A DNA stretch of 64,000 nucleotides from contig OY821747.1 of the NCBI GenBank assembly GCA_963682055.1, positions 30,130,126 to 30,194,125 on the forward strand, written 5' to 3'. Shown piece after piece: positions 31,815 through 44,926 of the stretch (the stretch's first letter is position 1; each line of letters begins with the position of its first letter). The notes beneath the pieces are model-generated. The model was not told the DNA's origin. It did no database searches and saw only the letters and a list, made by a program, of their open reading frames with translations. A program made the position numbers and the translations under genes. This DNA comes from Primula veris (Eukaryota; Streptophyta; Magnoliopsida; Ericales; Primulaceae).

Positions 31815-34800
31815 ATGGCATTCTCATTCACTCCACAACAACCTCAACAATCCATATTTCAATCTCCTTTTAATAATAATAATAATAATAATAATCAAAA
31901 CACTAATATTTTTCAACAACAACAACCTCAGTTTCAGTTTCAACAACAACAACCTCAACAACAACAACAACAACAACAACAACAGTTTCAACAACAACAA
32001 CAACCTCAACAACAACAACAACAACAGTTTTATCTTTATACGAACGATAAGACACCGGCGAGTTACGGGACCAAGTGGGCCGATCTTCATCCCGATTCTC
32101 AGAAAGTACTCCTGCAAATTGAGTATGTTATTGTTACTTAAAATTATATTAATTTATTGGTAACTATTAAGCTCCTTATGTTGTACTAGTATGGTATTAG
32201 TGTAAGGTTATTACTTAGTAATTATAAGAAAGTTAGTATATAGGACTGATAAGCACGGATGAGTTGTGTTACCAAGTGGGCCGATCTTCATCCCGATTCT
32301 CAGAATGTACTCCTACAGATTGAGTATGTTTTACTTCAATTATATTAATTCTTGTTTTATTTATACCTTTTATGGTGTACTGTGTTTTTAGTATTAAGGT
32401 TATTTAGTAAATATAAGCAATTTAACTGCAATTGAGTGATTAATTTCGATTTCACTTTAAGTTGGTTATATTGTATTAGTGTTTAATTAGTGTAAGGTTA
32501 TTTACTTAGTAATTATAAGCAATTTAACTGCTATCTTTAATTGGTAGAAATAGAAAGGTGGTTTCTTTTTGTATATACGAATGATAAAACACCGGCCAGT
32601 TATGGTACAAAGTGGGCCGATCTTCATCCCGATTCTCAGAAAGTACTTCTGCAGATTGAGTATGTTACTTTATTAAATTTTTTATTTATAACTTTGAGCT
32701 GCTTATGTTCTCCTAGTGTGTTAATTTTTTTGGGTACATATCATAGTGTGTTAATAGTGTAAGGTTATTTAGTAATTATAAGAAATTGCACCGCAATTGA
32801 GTAATTAACTTGAATATATGTTTAAGCTGGTTATATTGTGCTACTGTGCTATTAATATAAGGTTGTTTAGTAATTACTGCAGTTGATTGGTAAAAAGGTG
32901 ATTTCTTTTTGTATATACGAATGATAAAGTTTCGGCGAGTTATGATACCAAGTAAGCTGGTTATGTTGTGCTAGTGTGTTATTAGTATAAGGTTATTTAC
33001 TTATTAATTATAAGCAATTTAACTGCAATTAGTTGGTAGAAAGGTGATATCTTTTAATTCTTATTTTTTATTTATAACTTTAAGCTGCTTATGTTTTACC
33101 AGTATGTTATTAGTTTAAGATTTCTTAGCAACTAATTGGTAGAAAGGTGGTTTCTTTTTGTATATACGAATGATAAAACACCAACTAGTTATGGTATGAA
33201 GTGGGCCGATCTTCAATCCGATTATCAGAAAGTACTCCTACAGATTGAGTATGTTACTTAATTAAGTAAATTGTTGTTTTTTTATTTATAACATTAAGCT
33301 ACTTATGTTATACTAGCGTGTTTTTAGTGTAAGGTTATTTAGTAATTATAAGCTATTTAACTGCAAATAATTGGTAGAAAGGTGGGTTTTTTTTTGGTAT
33401 ATAAGAATGATAAAGCACCTGCTAGTTATGGTACCAAGTGGGTAGATCTTCCCCCCAATTCCGAGAAAGTATTCCTACAGATTGAGTACGTTACTTTAAT
33501 TAAATTTATTCTTGTTTTTTATATGTAACTTTAAGCTGTTTATGTTGTCCAATATAAAATTTGGGGTGCTAGTCCACTATTTTTATTAATTTATATGTAA
33601 AATATATGTCGGTTAGTAGGGTTTTTAATTATACGGGGTGCCTGCCAGGCCCCTCATAGTTCCTCCCCTGCTAGTACCTTATTAGTATAAGGTTATTTAG
33701 TAATTATAAGCAATTTAACTGCAATTAATTGGTAGAAAGGTGAATTCTTTTTGTATATACAGTAGGTGAGCTGGCTTGGTTGTAATTTTAGCACAGTAGG
33801 TGAAGAAGCATAGGGCTTCTTTTAGTCAATATAAAAGTAATTAACTTAAATTGGTAGAAAGGTGAGTTCTTTATACGAATGATAAAGCACCGGCGCGTTA
33901 TGGAGCCAAGTGGGCTGAACTTCATCCCGAAAGTACTCCTACAGATTGAGTATGCTACTTTAATTAAATAATTTTTTGTTTTTTATCTATAATTTTAAGC
34001 TGCTTTTGTTGTACTAGTGTGTTATTAGTATAAGGTTATTTAGTAATTATTAGTAATTATAAGCAATTAAACTTGAATGGGTAGAAAGGTGATTTTTTTT
34101 CTTCATATATACGAATGATAAAGCGGAACCAAGTAGGCCGATCTTCATCCCGATTCACAGAAAGTACTCCTACAGATTGAGTATGTTGCTTCAATTAAAT
34201 TTATTCTTGTTTTTTTTTATTTACAACTTTAAGTTGCTTATGTTGTCCTAAGTTTAAGGTTATTTACTTAGTAATTATAAGCAATTTCACTGCAATTTAG
34301 TAATTAACTTCAATAGGTAGAAAGGTGATTTCTTTTTGTATATACGAATGAAAAAGCACCGGCGCATTATGGTACCCTCCAGATTCTTAGAAAGTACTTC
34401 TACAGATTGAGTATGTTACTTCAATTAAATCAATTATTGTTTTTTATTTATGACTTTAAGCTGCTTATGTTGTACTAGTATATTATTAGTATAAGGTTAT
34501 TTAGTAATTATAAGCAATTTAACTGCAATTGAGTAATCAACTTCAATATAACTTTAAGTTATGCTGTACAAGTGTGTTATTAGTGCAAGGTTATTTGGTG
34601 ATTATAGGCAATTTAACTGCAATTAATTGGTAGAAAGGTGGTTTCTTTTTGTATATATACGATAGACAAAGCTTTAGCGAGTTATGGTACCAAGTGGGCC
34701 GATCTTGACCCCAATTGTCAGAAAGTACTCCTACAGATTATGTTAGTAAATTAAGTAAAAATACTTGTTTTTTATTTATTATTTTACGCTGCTTATGTTG

Positions 34801-37800
34801 TACTAGTGTATTATTAGTGTAAAGGTATTTTAGTAATTATAAGCAATTTAACTGCAATTTTCTAATTTAGTAATAAACTTCAATATAACTTTAAGCTGTT
34901 TACGTTGTACTAGTGTGCTATTAGTGTAAGGTTATTTGGTGATTATAGGTAATTTAACTGCAATTAAGTGGTAGAAAGGTGAATTTTTTTTGTATATACG
35001 AATGATAAAGCTTTGCCGAGTTATGGTACCAAGGGGCCCGATCTTCATCCAGATTCTCAGGAAGTACTCCTGCAGATCGAGTGTTACTTAAATTAAATTT
35101 ACTCACGTTTTTTGTATAAAGTTTGAGCTGGTTATGTTGTAGTGCAGTATGTTAGTTAGTAGTAATTATAAGCAATTTAACTGCAATTGGTAAAATGGTG
35201 ATTTTTAGGCTTACCTAGTGCAATTTTAAGTTACTATGTTACTTTCTTGTTTTATGTATGAGTTGAGCTTGTTTGGTTGTATATGCCATTAGTACTGTAG
35301 GTGAAAAAGGGAACTGGTAGTAATTATTAAGCAATTTAATTACAGTTATTAGTTAATTTTGTTAATCTCATTTTTTATGTATAAGTTGAGCTGGTTTACT
35401 TATATGTTAATGTTATTATGACTTATGAGTTGAGTTGGTGAAGACTGAAGAGTATAGGGTTATTGAGCAATTTTAAAAGGATTAACATTGGATTTATTTT
35501 TTCCACAACCCCATCATCAACGATAGTTTAATCAACAACAATAAAAGTTGTATCTATATATGAACGATAAAGCTCCGGCTAGTTACGGAACTAAGTTGGC
35601 CGATCTCTATCCCAATTCTCAGAAAGTACTCCTACAAATTGAGTGTACTACAAAAATTAAATTCACCTCTCATGTTTTATATACGTATAACTTTAGCTGG
35701 TTATGTTCTTCTAATATGTTAACAGTCTAAGGTTATTTAGTAAATTATAAGCAATTTAACTGCAATTTAGTAAGTTGATAAGTTACCCCTATGTTGTTTT
35801 TTATTAGTACTGTAGATGAAAAACTATTAACTGCAATTAAGTAAGTTAAGTTACCCCTATGTTGTTGTTTATTAGTACTGTACATGGAAAATCTATAGGG
35901 TTATTAAGTAATTATGATCATTTTAATTGCAATATTGGTAGAAAAGTGATTTCTTTGTGTATATGGTGCAGTGAAAATTGACTGGTAGCACTGTGATTAT
36001 GTAAAGGCTATAAAGATAATTTGGTGAATAGGTATAGGATTATTTTAGTAATTATAAGCAATGTAACTGCAATCGGTAGAGAATAAGAGAAGGAATTGTA
36101 TTATCTAGTCTAGTGCAGAGAAAGTGATAGATAGAACAGTTACATTATAAAGTTTGAGCTGGTTTGCTTCTATTAATTGAGTACATGAGTCGTATGGGGT
36201 TCATTCAATATAGCCGAAATTGGTAGAAAAGTGTTTTTTTTTTGTATCTAGTGTAGTGAAAGTAACTCGTAGCATTTTCATTACATGTATCGACATAACT
36301 GAATAAGTATCATTCAATCATCTTCAATGTAAACCAAAAGAAACTTATATATGCGAGGGCCCGTTTGCTTCCAACTTCAAACCTTGGTTTTGTTTGGACC
36401 TCCTACTGAAGAGCTTAATTGTATTTGGTTGGCCGGCTTGAAAGACGATTTTTGTGGTATTTTTCATCTGAAAAATCTCGTAGTTATGAGATGAATGATC
36501 CAAATCTTTTCTCGGCCTCAACTACCCCCAGAAAAGTTGCCCGTCATGTTTTCTTTTTTAGTTTGAGCTGGTATGGTGTATACTATGACTACCGTCTGTG
36601 AAGACTGTAGGTTTATGTAAGAATTAGTAAGCAATTTAATTGGAATTGATAGACGATGGAAATATTAAAATCTCTTGCAGAGAAAGGGATCGATAGTGAT
36701 AGCTGGTAATGTAGTCAATCAGTTAGTTCTAGGGCGTGCCTATTTGGATTAGTTTAGTAAAGTTTGTTTATAGATGCTGGTTTTGGAGGTTTTCTATAAA
36801 GGAAGACTTTGTAGTTTTTTGGAATAAATTCCCGGAGCTTCTTTTATGCAACATAGTGTTTTTAATAAAAAAGATCATGTTATTGGAAAAGACTAAAGAC
36901 ATACATTGGTTTTATTATTAGTAAACTTGTCCTTCGGGTGTGTACGTTTTTGCTTATGTTTTCTGTTAATACAGTGTTTCGGTTCGATTATGCTTGGAAT
37001 TTTCTTTCTTTTATTTGGTTGATAACGTGTCTAAACTTTAAGTTTAGGCAAACAAACATAGACGTAGTTTTGTATCCTGAAGCTGCTTGTCAAAGCTGTT
37101 TCTGTGAACTTCTTTGAAAGCCAGTCTTATTCTATTGTCTTGGTAGCTATGTTTTAAAGCTGCTTCGGAAGGCATTTTGTGTTAGATAAAAATGTGACGA
37201 AGTGATTTTTTCTTTATTGGAATAGGAAAGTTATAGCTATACTATGAGCCTAGCTAGTGTATTGAGTGCACTTTTGCATTATTACTCCGGAAGAGCAGAA
37301 GCGCCTTCTCAATTGAAGCAAAAGAAGTTGAACAAGGAGTCTAGGGACATTTTTATTTTACCAATTACCAAAACATGCTTCTCAGTCAGGAAATAGGGCA
37401 AAAGAAACACATCAAAACATTATCTATGTCAGCCTTAGCTTATAGAGTTTTTTTTAAGTCGAGTTGTAGTTGATGAAGTTGTTTTCTTATGTTCAGAGAG
37501 AAGTTATTGGAGTACAGGGGCGAGAGCCAGCGGCTAGATCAGTGTAGTCGTCTCTATGACTCTTCAGTAACCATTGATGGGTTTGAACCCGATGCTACCC
37601 ATATCATTCAGGTATACTTTCTCTTTCATTATTGTCTCCGTTGCCTGTAGTGTTGTTGTTGAGTCTATACTATTTTATTAGATAATTGTTTTTGCTAACT
37701 TCTATTTTCTACCCAAAAACCTTAGTTGACGTTGCAATGGAGATGGACTAATCCTATATGTATAGTTTTGAAATTCAAGAAGCACTAAATGCGTAATTGG

Positions 37801-40800
37801 TCCAAGTGTGACGCATTTGGTTTATGGGTAAGTTGAGGGAGGTGTAGCAGTATTCATTTGACTAATGGCAAACTGCACTTAGACACTCACCTCTAGTTCT
37901 CTACTAGCTTATGCTAAATGTTGATTACTTCAGATTGGTGAACAGATGAATTGCTTACCTAGTCAGAACCTTTACTAAGAATGTACGAAAGATGGGACAG
38001 GTTGGATAATAGTATAGTAAAACATTACCCAATTTTATATTTTGTGATTTCATCTCCACATGTAATTTGGCTTTTAGTGTTACTATAGTTGACTAATATA
38101 CATTACCATAAGTAAATCACTCTCCTTGCGTTAGTTGGAACCTTTGAGAATCCAATTCTTAAAGCATTTATAGTTATTTCACTATACTTGGTCTCTAAAT
38201 TTGATTGGAAGTCCTACTTTTTTGTCTGTTTTCCTCACTAAAAGCGTACTGTTCCCAGTAAGCTGGGGCATCCCAAAATTACTGTTAGTGATCTTATTTG
38301 GATGCTGGGGGTATAGCAGGACAATTATATTGATGATGACAGCATATGTAGTCTTTTTCTTATGCCATATGTATAACTTGTGGTTAAAGTTATAACGGAA
38401 TTCCTTCTTTTGTCTGTTGACGAAAATCTCATATTTGCTAATGAAAATTTGTGTATCATCATTCCAGGAACTTGGTGGGGTCAGTAAATCCATGGAGAGA
38501 CAAAAAGCTTTACTGCAAGAACGCATGACTGTTGTGAAAGATATGTTGCGTAATACAGAAATTGCTATTCGTTCATTTATGATGTTACGGCCAAGGTTTA
38601 TTCATCCTAAATCAAGTTCAGCACCAAGTGCCACCTCACTAACAATAGCTCCCTCCCCCAATACTCAACCAACATCTACTTCAATGGTGCCCGTGTATGA
38701 TTTTTATAATGGTTTTCCGAAAAAACCATCTCCTTTTTTGTACCAGACAGTTAATAGATTTGAGAAGGAAATAAACGAGTGTCGCCAGTGGGTTGAAGAA
38801 TTAGAGCAGTTGCTAATTGTGGGCAGTGATAGAAATTCATCGTCTAATACCTCCTCTTTGTTGCAGTCTCTTCCTAAAGTCATGTCCAACGTGCATGACT
38901 TCTTTGTTCATGTGGCTGCGAAGGTAGTTATAAATCAATGCTTTTCACTATCGTTATCAGCTATCCAGTATTTGTGTATGAATAGATGCAATTATTTAAG
39001 CAAAACAATAGAATAAGAAGGATATGTAAAACAAACCTCCTATAGAACTTTATGGGTTGACTTACAATATGAGATTTTTTTGTGTATAATTTAAAATGTA
39101 GTGTGATTTGAATGAACAAAATCAAATGAAGCATTTTTTTTTTCTAGGCAACTTGTTTTCTTTCCAGAATTATGTATAAGTTTTTTACTGTAGTTGAAAG
39201 AAAGCCGGTGGAGAACACCTATTATATTAGGAATACAAAGTGGCCACTTATCTTTCAGGGTCGTGCTTTGTCATCGAAGAATTTGCATGTGATTTTTACT
39301 ACAATTATATTCCTTTCTGCTAAAGCAAAAATGCAATCTTTAAAGAATAGAATATTTTTTTTGGTCATAGTTACAGAAGAGTACGATTGTCTTTTGCAAG
39401 AGTTTACGAAAAGGTAGAAGATTAGATATAAATTCTTACATTTGCATAAAAAGCTACTTCATTTGTTCCATTATATTTCCTGTAATTGCGGTTAACATAA
39501 TGCTTGAAATCTTTTTCATGCTCCTATATGATTATAGTTGCTTCCTTTGAGTATATGAAAATGCACCAACCTATCATCGTTTTTCTGTTTTACGCACCAA
39601 GTTACAAAATTTGCAAAGAGTACCTTAACATTACATGTCTCCGCTTAGTACACTTAAGTTACAAAAACCAAATACTTTTGCTGTTTTAATCCACAATCGA
39701 TGGTTTTTTTTCTACCTGCACAAAAACGAAAAAAAAGGAAAGCTTCGGGTTCTGTTTTTGTTAGATTGAGACACAGTTGAAATACCATGACAGGTTAGTG
39801 TAACAAAAACTGTAGTTGACCTTATTTTGAATGTTATGGCTTGTAATAACTTTTCTCGTGTATCTGCAGGTTGAGAGCATTCATCAATATATAGAATCGA
39901 TGAAAACAGCATATTTAGCAGACCAACGCCGCAGAGGAGAGGGAAACAATCCTTTCCTCGAGGCAGATCGGAGAGACACAGCCAAACAAGAAGCCGCCGC
40001 TAAACGTACACACCCAACCTTACATTTGCCACCTCAGCAACAACCAACTACTCAAGTTGCAGGCCTCTTTGCCACATCAGCAACCCCAACCCCACCCGCA
40101 GCTCTACCTGCCGCTTCGTCAGGGAGTGGGTTCTCTCTCTTCGGCACCCCGTCTCTTACCGGGTCGTCATCTTCTATGTTCTCAACTCCGGCTGTTGCCG
40201 CGTCGTCATCTTCTCTGTTCTCAACTCCGGCTGTTGCCGCGTCGTCTTCTGCTCTGTTCTCGACTCCCTCTCTTCCTGCCACATCATCGACTTCTTTGTT
40301 CTCGACTCCGTCTGTTCCCGCCATTTCATCTTCGTTATTTGGACCTTCGCCACAGACACCGGCTATTGGTTCTTCGACTCCTGCTTTCGGGACTGGTGGA
40401 TCTCTTTTTGGTTCGACGGCTTCGACTTCGTTTTCAACACCATTTGCTACAGGTGTGTGCGCGTTAACATTTATGAGAGTTTTCTAAAGATTTGTACACT
40501 AATCTTATCACTGGATTCTGATTTAGTACAGCAACCTGCTAAAATTAGTAATTGGTACACTATATTTACATGTCTCTTTTAGTACACTGTGTGTACCAAA
40601 TCAGAGAAAAGATAAGAGGTTGGGGGTACTGCAATAGTTATGAAACAATTTCTTTTGTACACTATTCAGTTTTTACATAATTTGTAGCTTAGTTGCAGGA
40701 AGCTTCCGAACTGCCGACGCTTCGCCTTCGGAAGCTCGCTCCTGCGCTTCCAATCTTTGGAAGCTCGCGGAAACTTCCACATTCATATATAACCCAACCC

Positions 40801-42052
40801 TAACACATCGGCTCATATGCCTATGCTAACATGAAAGAGTACTACATTTTTCTTTTCTATTTTTTAAGTATTGGGAGAATTATTATCGTTTAATAGTATT
40901 TTATTACATAAAACTATAGAAATAAAAATTCTCCTAGACGGTTCCGACCACGCTTCCTCACTTCTACACCATCCGCTTCCTCGCTCCCGCTCCCTTACAC
41001 GCTCTCGCTCCCTTACGCGCTCCCGCTTCGTGCAACTACAATTTGTAGACTTTTCTTATTTTAGTCTCCTATTTATGTTTTCCCCCTTTTAGTCACCGAT
41101 CTATGATTGTATTCCTAAGTAGTGTAATAAAGTTGTCGAGAAATGTAACCTTGGTGTGCCAATTGCTAAATTTTGTAGGTTGCTGTACAAAAACGTGAAT
41201 TAGCGATACCTTGGTGCACAAAACTGTAATTTCGCCTTTATTAGATTAGGTTTATTAATAGCTGTTACTTATGGATATATAAACTAAACAGAGAATCATT
41301 TGATTACAACTACTTAGTTAAAGACAATTTAGTTATAAGTAGAACGGTAAAAGAAAAGGGCATACTCTAGCAGCGGTCTTAAGTTTTTGTATATGCCAAT
41401 AGGGTACAGTCAAATAAGTCTATTTATTTGGTTCTGTTAGCTTTTGTGTTGGGAACACTTTTTATGGTAAACCTTTTGTGACTTCAATTTCGAATCTAAA
41501 AGTTGCTTAAAGCATTACTTACAAACTTGGCCAGCCGTATTTTGCTTACAAGTGACAAAGAAAAAAACTCGAATTTCATAATACACACGGAACAACGAAT
41601 AGTTGTGAGGCATTTACGTGTTAGTGAAGATAGGAGACTAGGAGTTGCATTGGAATCAGTAACTACCTCGTGTATCTGATTTTATATCATATCTTGCTTT
41701 ATCTTTTTATGGCATCTTAACAGTTATTGATTCTTTATTGTTGGACTGAGTTTCCTTTATTGATGTAGGTGGAGCGTCAGGTTCAGGGGCAAGCTTTGGT
41801 ACAAGCTTTAGAACTGGCTCTGTAAGTTGTCTTATTATGATTATCAAGCTTCATCAACAAAAAAATTGTTTAATTTATTGCATTTCTTAACATAAAATGT
41901 TGCACTTGCTAGTTTTTCTTCATCGTCTAAGTATTTGAGCAACTTTTGACGGTTTCGTGTCCTTTCTCTCTCTTAGTACATTAACTCACTCATCACAACA
42001 TTATTCTTGTGTTTCGCAGAAAACAAGAACTAAAACCGGTGGTCGGCGATGA
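31815..42052 (+). CDS. NUP58: Nucleoporin NUP58 (Nup58/p45 homologue), 6 coding exons
   Basis: Exons 31,815-32,122, 37,497-37,611, 38,468-38,923, 39,870-40,452, 41,769-41,821 and 42,020-42,052 join in phase into 515 residues. The N-terminus has an Asn run (20-27) and a long Gln-rich tract (34-71) in CAA/CAG codons. Residues 83-103 (YGTKWADLHPDSQKVLLQIE) open the conserved core, which continues EKLLEYRGESQRLDQCSRLY, then RQKALLQERMTVVKDMLRN, PKKPSPFLYQTVNRFEKEIN, CRQWVEELEQLL and KVMSNVHDFFVHVAAK, an all-helical region that in the family pairs with Nup54 and Nup62 in the central channel of the nuclear pore. The C-terminus (about 395-500) has FG-type repeats (SLFGTPS, SLFGPS, AFGTGGSLFGS) and ends TRTKTGGRR. 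Intron 1 is 5.4 kb and contains many decayed copies of the end of exon 1; intron 4 contains a small hAT element. All splice sites are canonical and no disruption is seen. Confidence 0.93.
32028..35650 (+). repeat. Tandem array of decayed copies of the NUP58 exon-1 tail
   Basis: The last 95 bases of exon 1 plus its donor (ACGAACGATAAG..TACGGGACCAAGTGGGCCG..CTGCAAATTGA|GTATG) recur in intron 1 near 32,239, 32,570, 32,911, 33,159, 33,396, 33,871, 34,103, 34,337, 34,650, 34,991 and 35,545. Each is followed by the same intron sequence (AAGCTGCTTATGTTGTAC, GTGTGTTATTAGTATAAGG, TAATTATAAGCAATTTAACT, GGTAGAAAGGTG). Units are about 230-340 bases. Most copies carry stops or deletions; those at 32,570 and 35,545 keep an open frame. 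The one at 35,545 also retains CAACAACAA sequence from the Gln tract. Confidence 0.92.
40688..41040. mobile_element. Small hAT-type MITE inside NUP58 intron 4
   Basis: The 8 bases ATTTGTAG flank the element (40,680-40,687 and 41,041-41,048). The ends CTTAGTTGCAGGAAGC and, reversed, TGTAGTTGCACGAAGC match at 13 of 16 positions. GC-rich subterminal CTTCC/GGAAG motifs (40,700-40,785 and 40,935-41,030) stand out against the AT-rich intron. 353 bp, no coding capacity. Confidence 0.85.
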
Positions 42053-44640
42053 TATCCATTTTTCAAAGGCAGAGACGTGGAGATAAGTTACATATGCTTT
42101 GTTCCTTATCAGCATCTAAAATGATATCAATTTACTCAAATTACGATGGATTTTCGTTCCCGAAGAGATCCTATATGCGGCTTTTTTTAGTTCTTTCCTA
42201 TTCATCTTTGGGTTTTGGTAGTTAAATTTAGACTTGGTAGAGTAGAAGGCTACATATGAAATGTCCATGTCTAATTATTCATGAAGATATTATTATGGTT
42301 CTGAGACCGGTATCGATGTAACATTGTAAAATACAACATGCAGATTATTTGATCATAGATACTCTTATTGGAAGAATCAAACCTTCTTCATCTCTAGTCC
42401 TTTTCAGTTTATTTCTTGACCTGAGTATATGCTTAGCAAACATTTCTCAAGTTTGTGATTTACTTTTCTAGATATTACCTGTCTAATTTAAAAGAACGGT
42501 TAGTTCTGCTAATCTGGTAATTATCACGAATAACTTACAGCATGGCATGCCTGGACTTTGGGATGCAAAATACTTTGCGTTAACTTTCTATCGAAAATAA
42601 GTAATCACAAAAGAAATGATATTTCCTTGGATATTTTTCTTCTTCTTTTGTAGTCTTCTTTTGTAGTCTGCACAACACATCTTGCAATTAATCAAATCTT
42701 TGGGTGTCATTGTTCCCCTCAAGAAGAAACATAAAATTCATTTGGGAACCTTGGTTCAAAATAAACTATGATCCTTATTTCTCATTAATTTTAGTTCACC
42801 TATTTTTCTTCTCCATTTTCACTACAGTTTTGCATTTCCCAGTAGTTACTTAAAGATCGGTAAGCAATAGACACGTCGCATTGTCATCTCCCGACTCCAA
42901 AGTGTTGGTAACATCTTGTTGTTACTGAACAATTGGAGTTCTTTTTCCCGTTTCATAGTTTAGAATCCAAGTGAAATTTATGCCCCCAATACAGCTCTCT
43001 CTAATTGCGCACATGAATTGTCCGAGGATCTCATTCTCGATAGGATGTTTTTGCCCTCAATTTTATTGTTTTCCTTTTTATTCACCTTTTCTTTCGTGTA
43101 ACATCAGGCCTATGTAATTGTGGGTTTTATATCAAACCTATCTGCTTTTAGGTGAATAATTGGGGTTACATCCTTTTAGTTACCCACCGATCTAAACATA
43201 ATTTTACCATCAATTTTCTAATATAGTAATTGAGAGTATCTATCTTTTAAAATTTTCAATTTAGATACCACGCTATAATAACTTTTCAATTTAGATACCG
43301 CCGTCTAAATAAATCACATAATCATGTCACGTGACATTTGACAAACATTAATTTGAGAGGCTAATTTGACAATTTTGCACAAAAATATGTCATCCTATAA
43401 AAACGTTTCCCCCAATTTCACAGATAATAAAAATTTAGATTATATGCTAAATTTTTTTATGTGTGAAATTGGATTAAAAAATAAATCTCATAAATGTCAA
43501 AAATTTCAAAGAAAATTTATTAGGTAAAGTAAAAAATCATTACATTTAGAAATATAATATAAAAATAATATAAAAGATAGAGTTTAATGTATATGAGAGA
43601 GATGATAGAGAGTTTTAAATTGCACTATTTAAGTTGCGGGTTTCAACCCGACCCAAATAGAATTGCACTTTTACCCGACCTGCGACGGGTCGGTTCGGGT
43701 TGGGTTAAAACCCGCAAAATTGTCATCCCTACTTATAGTATATTGAACGACAAAATAATTATTTTTGTACTCACTGGAAAAAGTAATTTACACCTTATGG
43801 TAATATAATTTGTTTAAACTCTAGACATGTGCAATAAATGATTATCATTTTTTATTTATAGAAGAGTGCGATTTTTATACGACTCATAACCTTACTGAGT
43901 TGTACGGTGACGTTACTTTCGAGTATAGTGTTTATTAGTAAATGATGTAATCTATGTCCCGATATATTGATGATGCCCCGTAAGAAGTTTATGAGTATTT
44001 TTATATCAAACATTTCACATGAATTTATTAGTTAAGTGGTAGATATTAAAAAATATAATATGATTACTAAATATTAAATCGTTAGTGATTTAATTTAGTA
44101 AATGTGAGTTTGTTAATTTTAACGATTGAATAATTTAAAAATAATGACAAAGAATAAATTATTAATAATAATAAATTCGGAATAAACGAGAGATCTTTCA
44201 TTTTGAGTTATTTAGTGGGATGTTTACTATAACTTAATTAGATAATATTGAATTCAGGTTCATGAATTCAAGTATAAATATGATCATGATAAACTCTAGC
44301 CTGCTATTTGATCCTATGGTACCCTCTATATACACATGAGCTTCATGGTTATTCACTCAATTCTATACGTTTTAGTGAAGATAATACATTTGCAAATCTA
44401 GTTAACCATGCTCTTTTAGAATGAAGACATTTGAGAGGAATACGTTAGAAGGTCAGATATCGCGTTTGCTATCATTCAGAACCAAAGGCCGACAAGAATC
44501 GGCGGTAAAATTCTAAACTATATGGTAAAACAATATAAATTGGTATATATTGAGAGTATCCTACACACTATTATTAGTTTTCTGAGCATGTTTTTACGTT
44601 GCTATTACTTTCACTCAGGTGTTTTATTAATTGCAAAGTG
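42053..44640. other. NUP58 3' flank and intergenic
   Basis: Positions about 42,240-42,620 (GATTATTTGATCA, CTTATTGG, CTGAGTATATG, GCAAAATACTTT, TTTCTATCGAAAA) are the first of three copies; the others lie at about 53,000-53,330 and 61,650-61,925, after each methylesterase gene. Positions 43,620-43,730 hold GGGTTTCAACCCGACCC and CGGGTTGGGTTAAAACCCGC ending ATCCCTAC, a worn non-autonomous element end. No gene seen. Confidence 0.55.
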
Positions 44641-44926
44641 TGGATATTAGAGTTGCAAGGTAAACAATCCAGGTATTTACCTACTGAAAAATTACTAGTT
44701 AAGAATCGGTTGTTACTTACTTACCAACGAAAAATGTACTAATTAGTGATCAATATGTATCAACCCGAAATGTCTTGGTTACAAAACACCAATTGAATAC
44801 ATCGCAGTCACAAATCAGTTGGTATAATTTAGTAACTATGCGTTTAGTTGTTATTTCGGTCACTATCTTTTAACTACTAAATCACTTGCTAAATAAATTT
44901 ACTATTTCACCATTTTCTTGTAGTGA
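44641..44926. mobile_element. Probable CACTA-type transposon right end
   Basis: The stretch ends in TTTTCTTGTAGTG (44,914-44,926), the complement of CACTACAAGAAAA, the standard terminus of plant CACTA elements, followed by AAT. Inside are short repeated subterminal motifs (GTTGGTATAATTTAGTAAC, TTACTTACCAACGA). Just after it, ATAACCATT rejoins the sequence found at 53,488 in the second unit, so the element end sits exactly at the boundary of the shared sequence. No matching left end found; the internal part seems lost. Confidence 0.55.

Noticed and set aside
31824..32117. Minus-strand Leu-rich frame
   Set aside because: Antisense shadow of the NUP58 Gln/Asn tract.
40052..40467. Frames antisense or shifted over NUP58 exon 4
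   Set aside because: Shadows of the FG/Ser-rich coding sequence; exon 4 phase is fixed by splicing and homology.
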